NCBI RefSeq assembly: GCF_000186465.1
Contig: NZ_GL636091.1
Location: 773,281-837,280, forward strand
Direction of reading: 5' to 3'
Length of the DNA: 64,000 bases
DNA from: Streptococcus australis ATCC 700641
GTDB taxonomy: Bacteria; Bacillota; Bacilli; Lactobacillales; Streptococcaceae
Below are positions 30,926 to 40,223 of this stretch, piece after piece (within the stretch, counting starts at the first letter, position 1; each line of letters starts with the position of its first letter). A model generated the notes under the pieces. It worked only from the letters and a program-made list of their open reading frames with translations. It had not been told where the DNA came from and ran no database searches. A program made the position numbers and the translations under genes.

Positions 30926-31111
30926 TTAGTACAGCTTATTTTCTAGCAAATCGAAAACGATTCCGTAGGCTTCATGCTCGTAGCTATGCTCTATAAAATT
31001 TGTTTGACTATCGTTGAATGTGACCTCAAAGTTAAAATCGTTATGTACGAGGCTCCAGACGCTAAGAGCAATGATAGAGGCGATGGCGACAATCATTAGT
31101 TTCTTTTTCAT
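30926..31111 (-). CDS. Small membrane-anchored or secreted peptide in the ABC operon
   Basis: 61 residues: a basic start KKKLMIVAIASIIALSVWS forming a signal or membrane segment, then about 40 acidic, hydrophilic residues ending FDLLENKLY. AAGGAG lies 7 bases before the ATG and the ATPase gene begins 12 bases after its stop, so it is a genuine operon member. No cysteine or lipobox is seen, so it is not a lipoprotein. No family is recognised; a sensor-kinase partner or an ABC accessory is possible. Confidence 0.75.
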   Translation of the reverse strand: MKKKLMIVAIASIIALSVWSLVHNDFNFEVTFNDSQTNFIEHSYEHEAYGIVFDLLENKLY

Positions 31112-31206
31112 AAGTGAACTCCTTCTTGGTTATTTTCTTTACACTCTTAGTATACAGCTTGCTTTTCAAATAACTATCAAGTAATTCTAAAATATTTCTA
31201 AAAAAA

Positions 31207-31386
31207 ACGGGAGTGGGACAGAACGAATTTTGACTAAAAATCGTTCGTTGTCCCACCCCCGCAAGGCTGATTAGGTCATCTTTGGAGCTTAAAAGGCGAA
31301 CAAAGATGCCAATCAGCTACTGCGTCTTGCAGTTATAACTATCATATATAAGAGACTGGACACTTTATGCCCAGCCTCTGGTTCCT
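31207..31386 (+). repeat. Three-hairpin repeat element, copy A
   Basis: Stem 1 is GTGGGACAGAACGAA with TTCGTTCGTTGTCCCAC. Stem 2 is GCTGATTAGGTCATCTTTG with CAAAGATGCCAATCAGC. A conserved box CTGCGTCTTGC follows, then stem 3 GAGACTGG with CCAGCCTC. The same order, box and stem 1 head recur at 58718-58898 with different but still paired stem 2 sequence. It lies between the ABC operon promoter region and the 3' end of the hydrolase gene. Confidence 0.8.
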
Positions 31387-31387
31387 A

Positions 31388-32002
31388 TTAAAATTCACCA
31401 ACAAACTTCTTGATGGCTTCTACCAGTTCATGGGGTTTCTGAGTATTGAGTAGATGGCCTCCATCTGCGATTTCTTGATAGTGACCTTTGGGCAGAAGTT
31501 TTGCCAACTTTTTAGAAGAAGCCTGATTGGACCCATCCTTGCTGCCACAAATCACTAAGCTAGGAAGAGGACAAGTTTTTGCAGTATCGGTTAGATTGAG
31601 GGTTTTTAATTCGGTAAATATTTGCAACATGTGCTGTTTATTGGCACCCTGCTTTTCAAAGACATGTTTGGGAATCAGACGAAAAAGGAGAATTTGGAGC
31701 CGATAGAGGAGATTGGTGTTGAGTTTGTATTGAGTCCCTGAAAGCACCAAACCCTTGAGTTGTGGCAAGTCTTGGCTGGAGAGATCGAGAGCGAGAACGC
31801 CTCCCAGTGAGAGTCCGACCAGCATAAAGGGTTCGCTTTCTTGTTGGAGGTACTCCGTCAATCTTTCTTTGGCCTCCTGATAGCTTTCGCTTGCATGGGA
31901 GAAAATAGCAAAAGATTCAGAATGCAAGGAGGAAAGTGTATCTTGGACTTTTTGCCAAGAGTGAGCATCCTGGCCTAGGCCATGTAAAAAAATAAGTTTC
32001 AT
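31388..32002 (-). CDS. Alpha/beta hydrolase
   Basis: 204 residues. The N-terminal strand reads MKLIFLHGLGQDAHSW (HG oxyanion motif). The nucleophile elbow GLSLGG puts the serine at residue 65; the acid is in CGSKDGSN and the histidine in GGHLLNT near the end. It is a small serine hydrolase of unknown substrate. Its start overlaps the end of pabBC by four bases, so the two are coupled, but no folate role is known for it. Confidence 0.88.
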   Translation of the reverse strand: MKLIFLHGLGQDAHSWQKVQDTLSSLHSESFAIFSHASESYQEAKERLTEYLQQESEPFMLVGLSLGGVLALDLSSQDLPQLKGLVLSGTQYKLNTNLLYRLQILLFRLIPKHVFEKQGANKQHMLQIFTELKTLNLTDTAKTCPLPSLVICGSKDGSNQASSKKLAKLLPKGHYQEIADGGHLLNTQKPHELVEAIKKFVGEF

Positions 32003-33729
32003 TCTGAGTCCTTTCTTGTGAAATCGAGTGGATAGAGGCCACGAAGGGCATTGCAGGCATAGACTCTGTCAGCAACTTCTAAATCTTTCAGTGTCAATAG
32101 TTTTTCCTCTACTTGTCCAGTTTCCAATAGATGGCGGCGGTAGATTCCGTCGAGGATAGGGAGGTGAGCTGGTGGGGTATAGAGCTTGCCCTTGATCTCA
32201 AGGACCAGATTGCCAATGGTCGTTTCTAACAAGCTGCCATCAGGCAGATAGAAGATCTGCTCGTGATGTTTAGCTGCTAGATGATTTCTCTGGCTAGTCT
32301 TGAAATAGGTAAACGGAGTTGCTAGATCAAGCTTTTGTTCGGTCAATTGGGCCTGTAGATAGCTAGCTGGCAAGTCTGTTAGCTCGGTGATTGTCAGTTG
32401 GAAGCTTCCGTTTTTCTGCAAGGCAATGCGACAACGGTAGTCAAGGCAAGGATCCAAATGAGTGAGCTCTTCTTGAAGGTCGTTCAGGAGTTTTGGCTCA
32501 TTAAAAGGATAAGCAAAGTAGCGGCTGGCCTCTCTCAAACGGGTCAGGTGTTGCTCTAGGAAAGTCAGCTCTCCTTGATGGATGCGACCAGTCGTCAGGA
32601 GCTCAAATCGAGGCTCTTGTCGATAGAGAACAGCTGATTTTTGTTTGGTTTCCTGGTATTCGCCTTCCCATTTACTATCCCAAGTGATGCCACCACCAAC
32701 TCCATAGATAGCTTTGGTGCCCTGCATTTGAAGGGTCCGGATGGCCACATTAAAAATCCGTTTCCCTCTTGGAAGAAGGATCCCAATCGTGCCACAGTAG
32801 ACTCCACGAGGAGCAATCTCTGTCTGTTGAATAATTTCCATAGTAGAAATCTTCGGTGCGCCTGTGATCGATCCACAAGGGAAGAGGGCCTGAAAGGTTT
32901 GGACTAGGTCCACTTCGGGGCGTAAGCGGCTTTCAATGGTCGACGTCATCTGCCAAACGGTGGAGTATTGCTCGACTTGGCAGAGGCGGGTCACCTGCTC
33001 ACTTCCAATTTCCGAAATCCGATTCATGTCATTGCGCAGGAGATCCACAATCATCATGTTTTCCGCCCGATTTTTGGGATCTGCTTCTAGCCAAGCGGCT
33101 TCCTTGAGGTCGGCTTGGTTGGTGAGACCGCGACGAGTCGTTCCCTTCATGGGGCGCGTGGTCAATAGACGATCTTCTTGTTCAAAAAAGAGCTCAGGAC
33201 TAATGGAGAGGATGGCGACATCATCGTGCTGGATGAAGGCATTGTAATGGGCCTTCTGCTCCACCACTAGTCGGTTGTAGATGGCCAAAGGATCAGCCTT
33301 TAGCTCTTGAGAAAGCTGGACGGTGTAGTTGACTTGGTAGGTGTCTCCCTGGCGGATGTGGTGATGGATGGTCTTGATCGCTTCTTGGTAGGTAGGAGCC
33401 TCGACCTCTTCCTGCCAATTGGCTGGAAGGTCCACAGCCTCGTAGTCCTCTGGGAAAGGAAGGGTCTCGACTTCCTCATGAATGGTGAAATAGAGGAGAT
33501 ACTCCCCCATGAGAGGTGCTGGGTGGACGGCTAATTTTTTCTCAAAAGCAGGAGCGGCTTCATAGCTGACATAGCCAACGGCATAAAAACCAGCCTCCTG
33601 ATAGGCTTCTACCTCTCTTAGAAGAGCCTCTACCTGGTCGAGGTCTCTGGTTTTTAATTCTTTTATGGGCTCGGTGAAAAGGTGTCTCAATCCAAGCTCT
33701 TTAAAATCAATAATCGTTTGTTTGTGCAT
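31999..33729 (-). CDS. pabB: Aminodeoxychorismate synthase component I / lyase fusion
   Basis: 576 residues. The N-terminal chorismate-binding enzyme (about 90-360) has SPELFFE, MKGTTRRG and the GSITGAPK active-site motif. The C-terminal part (about 375-576) is an aminodeoxychorismate lyase (PabC-like PLP class IV fold: LLTTGRIHQGELTFLEQHL at its start, LLETTIGNLV towards the end). The fusion makes p-aminobenzoate for folate. No PabA amidotransferase gene is next to it; it may lie elsewhere or be shared with TrpG. It overlaps the hydrolase gene downstream. Confidence 0.93.
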   Translation of the reverse strand: MHKQTIIDFKELGLRHLFTEPIKELKTRDLDQVEALLREVEAYQEAGFYAVGYVSYEAAPAFEKKLAVHPAPLMGEYLLYFTIHEEVETLPFPEDYEAVDLPANWQEEVEAPTYQEAIKTIHHHIRQGDTYQVNYTVQLSQELKADPLAIYNRLVVEQKAHYNAFIQHDDVAILSISPELFFEQEDRLLTTRPMKGTTRRGLTNQADLKEAAWLEADPKNRAENMMIVDLLRNDMNRISEIGSEQVTRLCQVEQYSTVWQMTSTIESRLRPEVDLVQTFQALFPCGSITGAPKISTMEIIQQTEIAPRGVYCGTIGILLPRGKRIFNVAIRTLQMQGTKAIYGVGGGITWDSKWEGEYQETKQKSAVLYRQEPRFELLTTGRIHQGELTFLEQHLTRLREASRYFAYPFNEPKLLNDLQEELTHLDPCLDYRCRIALQKNGSFQLTITELTDLPASYLQAQLTEQKLDLATPFTYFKTSQRNHLAAKHHEQIFYLPDGSLLETTIGNLVLEIKGKLYTPPAHLPILDGIYRRHLLETGQVEEKLLTLKDLEVADRVYACNALRGLYPLDFTRKDSE

Positions 33730-33784
33730 GCTTTGAGTATATCAAAAATAGAGGGAAAAAGGTAGATAAGGTTCTAAAGATTCC

Positions 33785-33813
33785 TTGCTTGGTCCTCTCT
33801 TTCATGCTAAAAT
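33785..33813 (+). promoter_or_regulatory. Promoter of the acyltransferase gene
   Basis: TTGCTT, 17 bases, TAAAAT with a TGC extended -10. It is 36 bases before the ATG. Confidence 0.6.
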
Positions 33814-33848
33814 AACCATAGAATCTGCATTTTGCAAGGAGTAGGAAC

Positions 33849-34874
33849 ATGCAAAAGAATTCCCTCTACAATACTTCTAGTATTAGTCTCTTTCAATACC
33901 TCTTTGCGATTGCAGTGATTTTGGTGCATAGCGGTCGCTTAACATCCTATGAACCGCTGCATTTTGGACTCAAGAGCATCCTTGGACGGCTAGCAGTGCC
34001 ATTTTTTATCGTCTGTGCTAGCTTTTTCCTCAAGCAATCACTAAGGGATGCAAGGAAAATGAAGGCCTATCTGGTCAAAATCGTAAAAACCTATTTATTT
34101 TGGAGTTGTGTCTATCTTCCCTATGCCTGGATCTTCTTTTCTAGTCTCCATCTCCCTGTCTATCTCTTTCCAGCAGGCGTTCTTATTGCTCTGCTCTATC
34201 TGGGAATGTGCTACCAACTCTGGTATATCCCGGCCTTTTTGCTGGGCCTGTTTTTGGTCAATCAATTGGTCAAACGCCTAGGTATGGTTTGGACGGGGGT
34301 GATCACCTTTCTTCTATACTGCTGGGGCTTGATCGAGACCTATTCGGCTTATCTAGACACCACGAGTCTTCTCAAAGGTTACCAGCTCTACAGCAATTTA
34401 TTTTTCACCGCTCGAAATGGTCTCTTTTACACGCCCATTTTTATCTTTATGGGTTACTATCTGTATGATCATTTTCATTCACAAAATTTTAGGGTTCACC
34501 GTTGGCAAAAAGTAGCTCTTGCCTTTGGACTTTTCTGTATAGAAGGCGTGATCATTTTTCAACATGAAGGAATCGATAAGAACTTTTTCTTGCTCCTTCC
34601 CTTTGTCACGGTCTATTTGGTCAATGCTTGCCTAAAATCGTTCTTTCTAAAAACCTATGATTTACAGTATTTGAAACAGATGAGTGTGGCGCTTTACTTT
34701 TCGCATCCAATCTTCATCGAATGGGCTCGCTATGGCTTTAGCAATCTCCCTCTCTCTTATCCAGATAGGGGCAAGCTGATTTTTGTGGTGGCCTTGTTTG
34801 GAAGCCATCTCTTTGGAGTGGCCATGCTTTCTTATCACTTTAGGCAAAAAAGAAAGGAAGAATCGAAGTTTTAA
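33849..34874 (+). CDS. Membrane acyltransferase (acyltransferase 3 family)
   Basis: 341 residues with about ten membrane segments. The N-terminal SLFQYLFAIAVILVHSGR holds the conserved histidine that aligns with the catalytic region of acyltransferase-3 proteins, followed by a conserved RLAVPFF segment. Proteins of this family O-acetylate cell-wall or surface polysaccharides and peptidoglycan; the acceptor cannot be told here. There is no fused SGNH domain and the gene stands alone with its own promoter and terminator. Confidence 0.82.
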   Translation: MQKNSLYNTSSISLFQYLFAIAVILVHSGRLTSYEPLHFGLKSILGRLAVPFFIVCASFFLKQSLRDARKMKAYLVKIVKTYLFWSCVYLPYAWIFFSSLHLPVYLFPAGVLIALLYLGMCYQLWYIPAFLLGLFLVNQLVKRLGMVWTGVITFLLYCWGLIETYSAYLDTTSLLKGYQLYSNLFFTARNGLFYTPIFIFMGYYLYDHFHSQNFRVHRWQKVALAFGLFCIEGVIIFQHEGIDKNFFLLLPFVTVYLVNACLKSFFLKTYDLQYLKQMSVALYFSHPIFIEWARYGFSNLPLSYPDRGKLIFVVALFGSHLFGVAMLSYHFRQKRKEESKF

Positions 34875-34880
34875 CAAGGG

Positions 34881-34909
34881 AGGTCTCTAAAGAGACTTTC
34901 TTTTTTTAC
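34881..34909 (+). terminator. Rho-independent terminator
   Basis: AGGTCTCT-AA-AGAGACTT hairpin followed by CTTTTTTT. Confidence 0.8.
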
Positions 34910-34948
34910 CTTTTTTACCTTAAGGAAGACTTATAAAACAACTAAGAG

Positions 34949-34977
34949 TTGCAATTCCTTTCAACTTTGGTTATGAT
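34949..34977 (+). promoter_or_regulatory. dexB promoter
   Basis: TTGCAA, 17 bases, TATGAT, 37 bases before the ATG. Confidence 0.65.
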
Positions 34978-34981
34978 GTAA

Positions 34982-36628
<1,647 letters not shown>

Positions 36629-36637
36629 GTTCCTACA

Positions 36638-36665
36638 AAAAAGAAGCGGATAGCTTCTTTTTTTG
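36638..36665 (+). terminator. Rho-independent terminator after dexB
   Basis: AAGAAGC-GGATA-GCTTCTT followed by TTTTTT. Confidence 0.88.
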
Positions 36666-36795
36666 TTTTAGAGGGAGCGAGGACTGTCTAATGGGAAGGG
36701 GCTCAGTCTGTCTGGTAGAAGCCCTATAGTTATTTTTTATAAGGACTATTAGTTCTGGTCAATGGCAAGGGGCGAAAACCCTTGATCTATAAGGT

Positions 36796-36812
36796 TATAG
36801 CTTCTGACTATA
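36796..36812 (+). promoter_or_regulatory. MetR/MtaR-like box upstream of metE
   Basis: TATAGCTTCTGACTATA is a 17-base interrupted palindrome that fits the LysR-type streptococcal methionine regulator motif (TATAGTTTnAAACTATA, from memory of the MetR regulon). It lies 83 bases before metE. A looser related pair (CTATAGTT..GACTATT) is seen at 36724-36750. Confidence 0.65.
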
Positions 36813-36894
36813 CCATAAACCATTGAAAAGCAATTATACAGAAGGGGCTTCTTCTGATAAGATAGACTCAACTTGAATTTTTGGAGGACAAAAC

Positions 36895-39144
36895 ATGTCA
36901 ACTACAATTATCGGATTCCCTCGTTTGGGTGAATTCCGCGAACTAAAATTTACAACTGAGAAATATTTTAGAAATGAAATTACAGCAGAAGATTTGTTGG
37001 CTGCAGCAAAAGAATTGCGTGCGAAACACTGGAATATTGTCAAAGAAAAAGGCATCACTGAAATCCCATCAAATGACTTTTCACATTATGACAACTTCCT
37101 AGATGCAGCCTTCCTTTTCAACGTGGTTCCTGAGTCGGTTCAAAACTTGGACTTGTCTGACCTTGAACGCTACTTCGCTTTGGCGCGTGGTTACCAAGGT
37201 GAAAAGGGGGATGTTCGTGCCCTTCCGATGAAGAAATGGTTCAACACCAACTACCATTATATCGTTCCAAAATTTGAAAAAACAACAGAAGTTAAATTGG
37301 CTGGTCACAAGATTTTTGATGAGTACCAAGAAGCCAAAGAATTGGGTCTTGACACTCGCCCGGTTGTGGTTGGTCCATTCACTTTCCTTCAATTGTCAGA
37401 CTTTGAAGAAGGCGTAAAAGCAGAAGACTTTGTAGATAGCTTAGTAGCTGCTTACCAAGACGTTTTTGCTAAATTGGCTGAACTTGGTGCAACTCGTATC
37501 CAATTGGACGAAGCTGCTCTTGTCAAAGACTTGACAGCAGAAGAAAAAGCCCTCTTCTTGAACCTCTACAACAAGCTCTTGGCTGATAAGAAAGGTCTTG
37601 AAGTCTTGATCCAAACTTACTTTGGTGACGTTCGTGACGTCTACAATGACCTTGTGAACTTGCCAGTAGATGCGATTGGTTTGGACTTCGTTGAAGGTAA
37701 GAAGACTCTTGAACTCGTTAAAGGTGGCTTCCCAGCTGACAAGACTCTTTATGCAGGGATTGTCAATGGTAAGAATATCTGGCGCAACAACTACGAAGCA
37801 AGCTTGGAAATCTTGAAACAAGTGCCAGCTGAAAACCTTGTTTTGACAACTTCTTGCTCACTACTTCATGTGCCATTTACAACTGCTAACGAAGACTTTG
37901 AGCCAGCTATCTTGAACCACTTTGCCTTTGCAGTTGAAAAATTGGAAGAACTTCGTGACTTGGATGCTATCCGCAATGGCCAAGGTGAAGCAGCTCTTGC
38001 AGCCAACAAAGAACTCTTTGCGACGGAACGTGTCGGAGCAAATGCGGAGCTTCGTGCGCGTATCGCTGGATTGACTGACGCAGACTACACTCGTTTGCCA
38101 GCCTTTGCTGAACGTGAAGCTATCCAAGAAGACGCCTTCAAACTTCCAGCTCTTCCAACAACAACCATCGGTTCATTCCCTCAAACGAAAGAAGTTCGTG
38201 CGAAACGTTTGGCCTTCCGTAAGGGTGAATTGACTCAAGAAGAATACGATGCCTTCCTTGCTGAAACCATCGACGAATGGATCAAATGGCAAGAAGAAGT
38301 TGGATTTGACGTGCTTGTACACGGTGAATTCGAGCGTAATGACATGGTTGAGTACTTCGGTCAAAACTTGTCAGGTTACCTCTTCTCTAAGAATGGTTGG
38401 GTACAATCATACGGTATGCGTGGGGTGAAACCACCAATCATCTGGGGTGATGTGACTCGTCTCAACCCAATCACTGTTAAATGGTCTAGCTACGCACAAA
38501 GCCGTACGGACAAACCTGTTAAAGGGATGTTGACTGGACCTGTTACCATCCTTAACTGGTCATTCCCACGTGAAGACATCTCTATTAAGGATTCTACACT
38601 TCAAATCGCTCTTGCGATCAAGGAGGAAGTTCTTGACCTTGAAGCTGCAGGCGTGAAGATTATCCAAATCGACGAGGCTGCTCTTCGTGAAAAATTGCCA
38701 CTCCGTCGTAGTGACTGGTATGAAGACTACCTTGACTGGGCTATTCCAGCCTTCCGTTTGGTACACTCAACAGTAGCACCAGACACACAAATCCACACGC
38801 ACATGTGTTACTCAGAATTTACAGATATCATCCCAGCTATCGACAACATGGATGCGGACGTTATTTCCTTTGAAGCTAGCCGTTCAAACCTTGAAATCTT
38901 GGATGAACTCAAAGCGAAAAACTTCCAAACAGAAGTTGGACCTGGGGTTTACGATATCCACTCACCTCGTGTGCCAAATGAAGGCGAAATCGATCACACC
39001 ATCGAAGCTATCCTTGCCAAAGTACCAAGCAGAAAAGTTTGGATCAACCCTGACTGTGGTTTGAAAACACGTGGAATTAAAGAAACAAAAGAAAGCTTGA
39101 TCCGTCTTGTAGAAGCGGCAAAAGCTGCTCGTAAAGCGCTATAA
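36895..39144 (+). CDS. metE: Cobalamin-independent methionine synthase
   Basis: 749 residues with the two-barrel MetE architecture. The N-terminal barrel starts [17 protein letters not shown]; the catalytic C-terminal barrel starts near residue 420 ([13 protein letters not shown]), has the zinc ligands HTHMCYSEF (His, Cys) and a final Cys in NPDCGLKTR. It transfers the methyl group from 5-methyl-THF-polyglutamate to homocysteine. It has a GGAGGAC ribosome site and is followed 68 bases later by metF. Codon use is strongly biased, indicating high expression. Confidence 0.97.
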   Translation: MSTTIIGFPRLGEFRELKFTTEKYFRNEITAEDLLAAAKELRAKHWNIVKEKGITEIPSNDFSHYDNFLDAAFLFNVVPESVQNLDLSDLERYFALARGYQGEKGDVRALPMKKWFNTNYHYIVPKFEKTTEVKLAGHKIFDEYQEAKELGLDTRPVVVGPFTFLQLSDFEEGVKAEDFVDSLVAAYQDVFAKLAELGATRIQLDEAALVKDLTAEEKALFLNLYNKLLADKKGLEVLIQTYFGDVRDVYNDLVNLPVDAIGLDFVEGKKTLELVKGGFPADKTLYAGIVNGKNIWRNNYEASLEILKQVPAENLVLTTSCSLLHVPFTTANEDFEPAILNHFAFAVEKLEELRDLDAIRNGQGEAALAANKELFATERVGANAELRARIAGLTDADYTRLPAFAEREAIQEDAFKLPALPTTTIGSFPQTKEVRAKRLAFRKGELTQEEYDAFLAETIDEWIKWQEEVGFDVLVHGEFERNDMVEYFGQNLSGYLFSKNGWVQSYGMRGVKPPIIWGDVTRLNPITVKWSSYAQSRTDKPVKGMLTGPVTILNWSFPREDISIKDSTLQIALAIKEEVLDLEAAGVKIIQIDEAALREKLPLRRSDWYEDYLDWAIPAFRLVHSTVAPDTQIHTHMCYSEFTDIIPAIDNMDADVISFEASRSNLEILDELKAKNFQTEVGPGVYDIHSPRVPNEGEIDHTIEAILAKVPSRKVWINPDCGLKTRGIKETKESLIRLVEAAKAARKAL

Positions 39145-39212
39145 AGCAAGTAGGAATTCCTAAGCTTGCTCGATAGCAAAAAAAGAATTGCTCAATCAAG
39201 AAAGGAATACAT

Positions 39213-40091
39213 TTGATGACTAAGCAAACACCGTCGCTCTCCTTTGAGGTTTTCCCTCCGAATCCTGAAGTAGGCAATGCCAAGCTCTTACGTGCCTTGG
39301 AAAATATGCAGGAATTAGCTCCTCACTTTATCAGTGTGACAGCTAGCAATAATAAATACAATATCAAAGAGACGACGGTTGCTTTAGCCAATCATATTCA
39401 GAATGAATTGTCTATTCCGACCATTGCCCACTTACCTGCCATCTATCTAAGCAAGGAAAAAGTAGCAGATACTCTTCATGAATTAGATCAAGTAGGGGTT
39501 CATCGGATCTTGGCCCTTCGTGGTGATATTATTCCTGGTATTGAGCCTTTAAAAGACTTTCGTTATGCAACGGACTTGATTGAGTTTATTAAAACAGAAG
39601 CTCCTCACTTTGATGTGATCGGTGCTTGTTACCCAGAAGGTCACCCCGATTCGCCAAACCAAATTTCAGATATTCAAAATCTGAAAAAGAAAGTGGATGC
39701 TGGATGTTCGAGCCTAGTGACTCAGCTTTTCTTTGACAATGAGCGATTCTACGATTTTCAAGATAAGTGTATCTTGGCGGGAATTGATGTGCCCATTCAT
39801 GCAGGGGTGATGCCAATTCTTAACAGAAACCAGGCCCTTCGCTTGTTGAAGACTTGTGAAAATGTTCATATCCCACGGAAGTTCAAGGCCATCCTGGATA
39901 AGTATGAACATGATCCAGAATCCCTTCGTGCAGCTGGTTTGGCCTATGCGGTGGATCAAATCGTTGATTTGGTCACACAAGATGTTGCCGGTGTCCATCT
40001 CTACACAATGAACAATGAAGATGTAGCCTATCATGTCCACCATGCAACAAAAGCCTTATTTGAACACCAACCAAAGTTGGAAGTGATTTAA
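39213..40091 (+). CDS. metF: 5,10-methylenetetrahydrofolate reductase
   Basis: 292 residues, MetF barrel. SLSFEVFPPN at the start holds the catalytic glutamate, with a TASNNK segment and ALRGD for FAD binding; TQLFFDNERFYDF lies in the middle. It reduces methylene-THF to the 5-methyl-THF used by MetE, so the metE-metF pair forms a complete methyl-transfer unit. Its start is supported by AAAGGAA, and it ends at the terminator at 40115. Confidence 0.96.
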   Translation: MMTKQTPSLSFEVFPPNPEVGNAKLLRALENMQELAPHFISVTASNNKYNIKETTVALANHIQNELSIPTIAHLPAIYLSKEKVADTLHELDQVGVHRILALRGDIIPGIEPLKDFRYATDLIEFIKTEAPHFDVIGACYPEGHPDSPNQISDIQNLKKKVDAGCSSLVTQLFFDNERFYDFQDKCILAGIDVPIHAGVMPILNRNQALRLLKTCENVHIPRKFKAILDKYEHDPESLRAAGLAYAVDQIVDLVTQDVAGVHLYTMNNEDVAYHVHHATKALFEHQPKLEVI

Positions 40092-40114
40092 TCAACAGTC
40101 TAAGCAGGAATTGT

Positions 40115-40150
40115 AGAGATTGAGAAAAAATTTTCTCAGTCTCTTTTTTA
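40115..40150 (+). terminator. Rho-independent terminator after metF
   Basis: AGAGATTGAGAAAA and TTTTCTCAGTCTCT form a strong stem followed by TTTTTT. Confidence 0.9.
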
Positions 40151-40164
40151 CTTGGGCCAATCGC

Positions 40165-40193
40165 TTGCTAAAAGTCAACTTTTTTTTTATAGT
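40165..40193 (+). promoter_or_regulatory. Promoter of the SARP-like regulator
   Basis: TTGCTA (40165-40170), 17 bases, TATAGT (40188-40193). The implied transcript start near 40200 rules out the upstream ATG at 40152. Confidence 0.65.
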
Positions 40194-40223
40194 ATTAATA
40201 TGAAGATTTTGGAGGCGCTTGCA

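Noticed and set aside
36724..36750. Second full MetR box upstream of metE
   Set aside because: The half-sites are too far apart (16 bases between TATAG and CTAT) for the 17-base motif; kept only as a weak mention.
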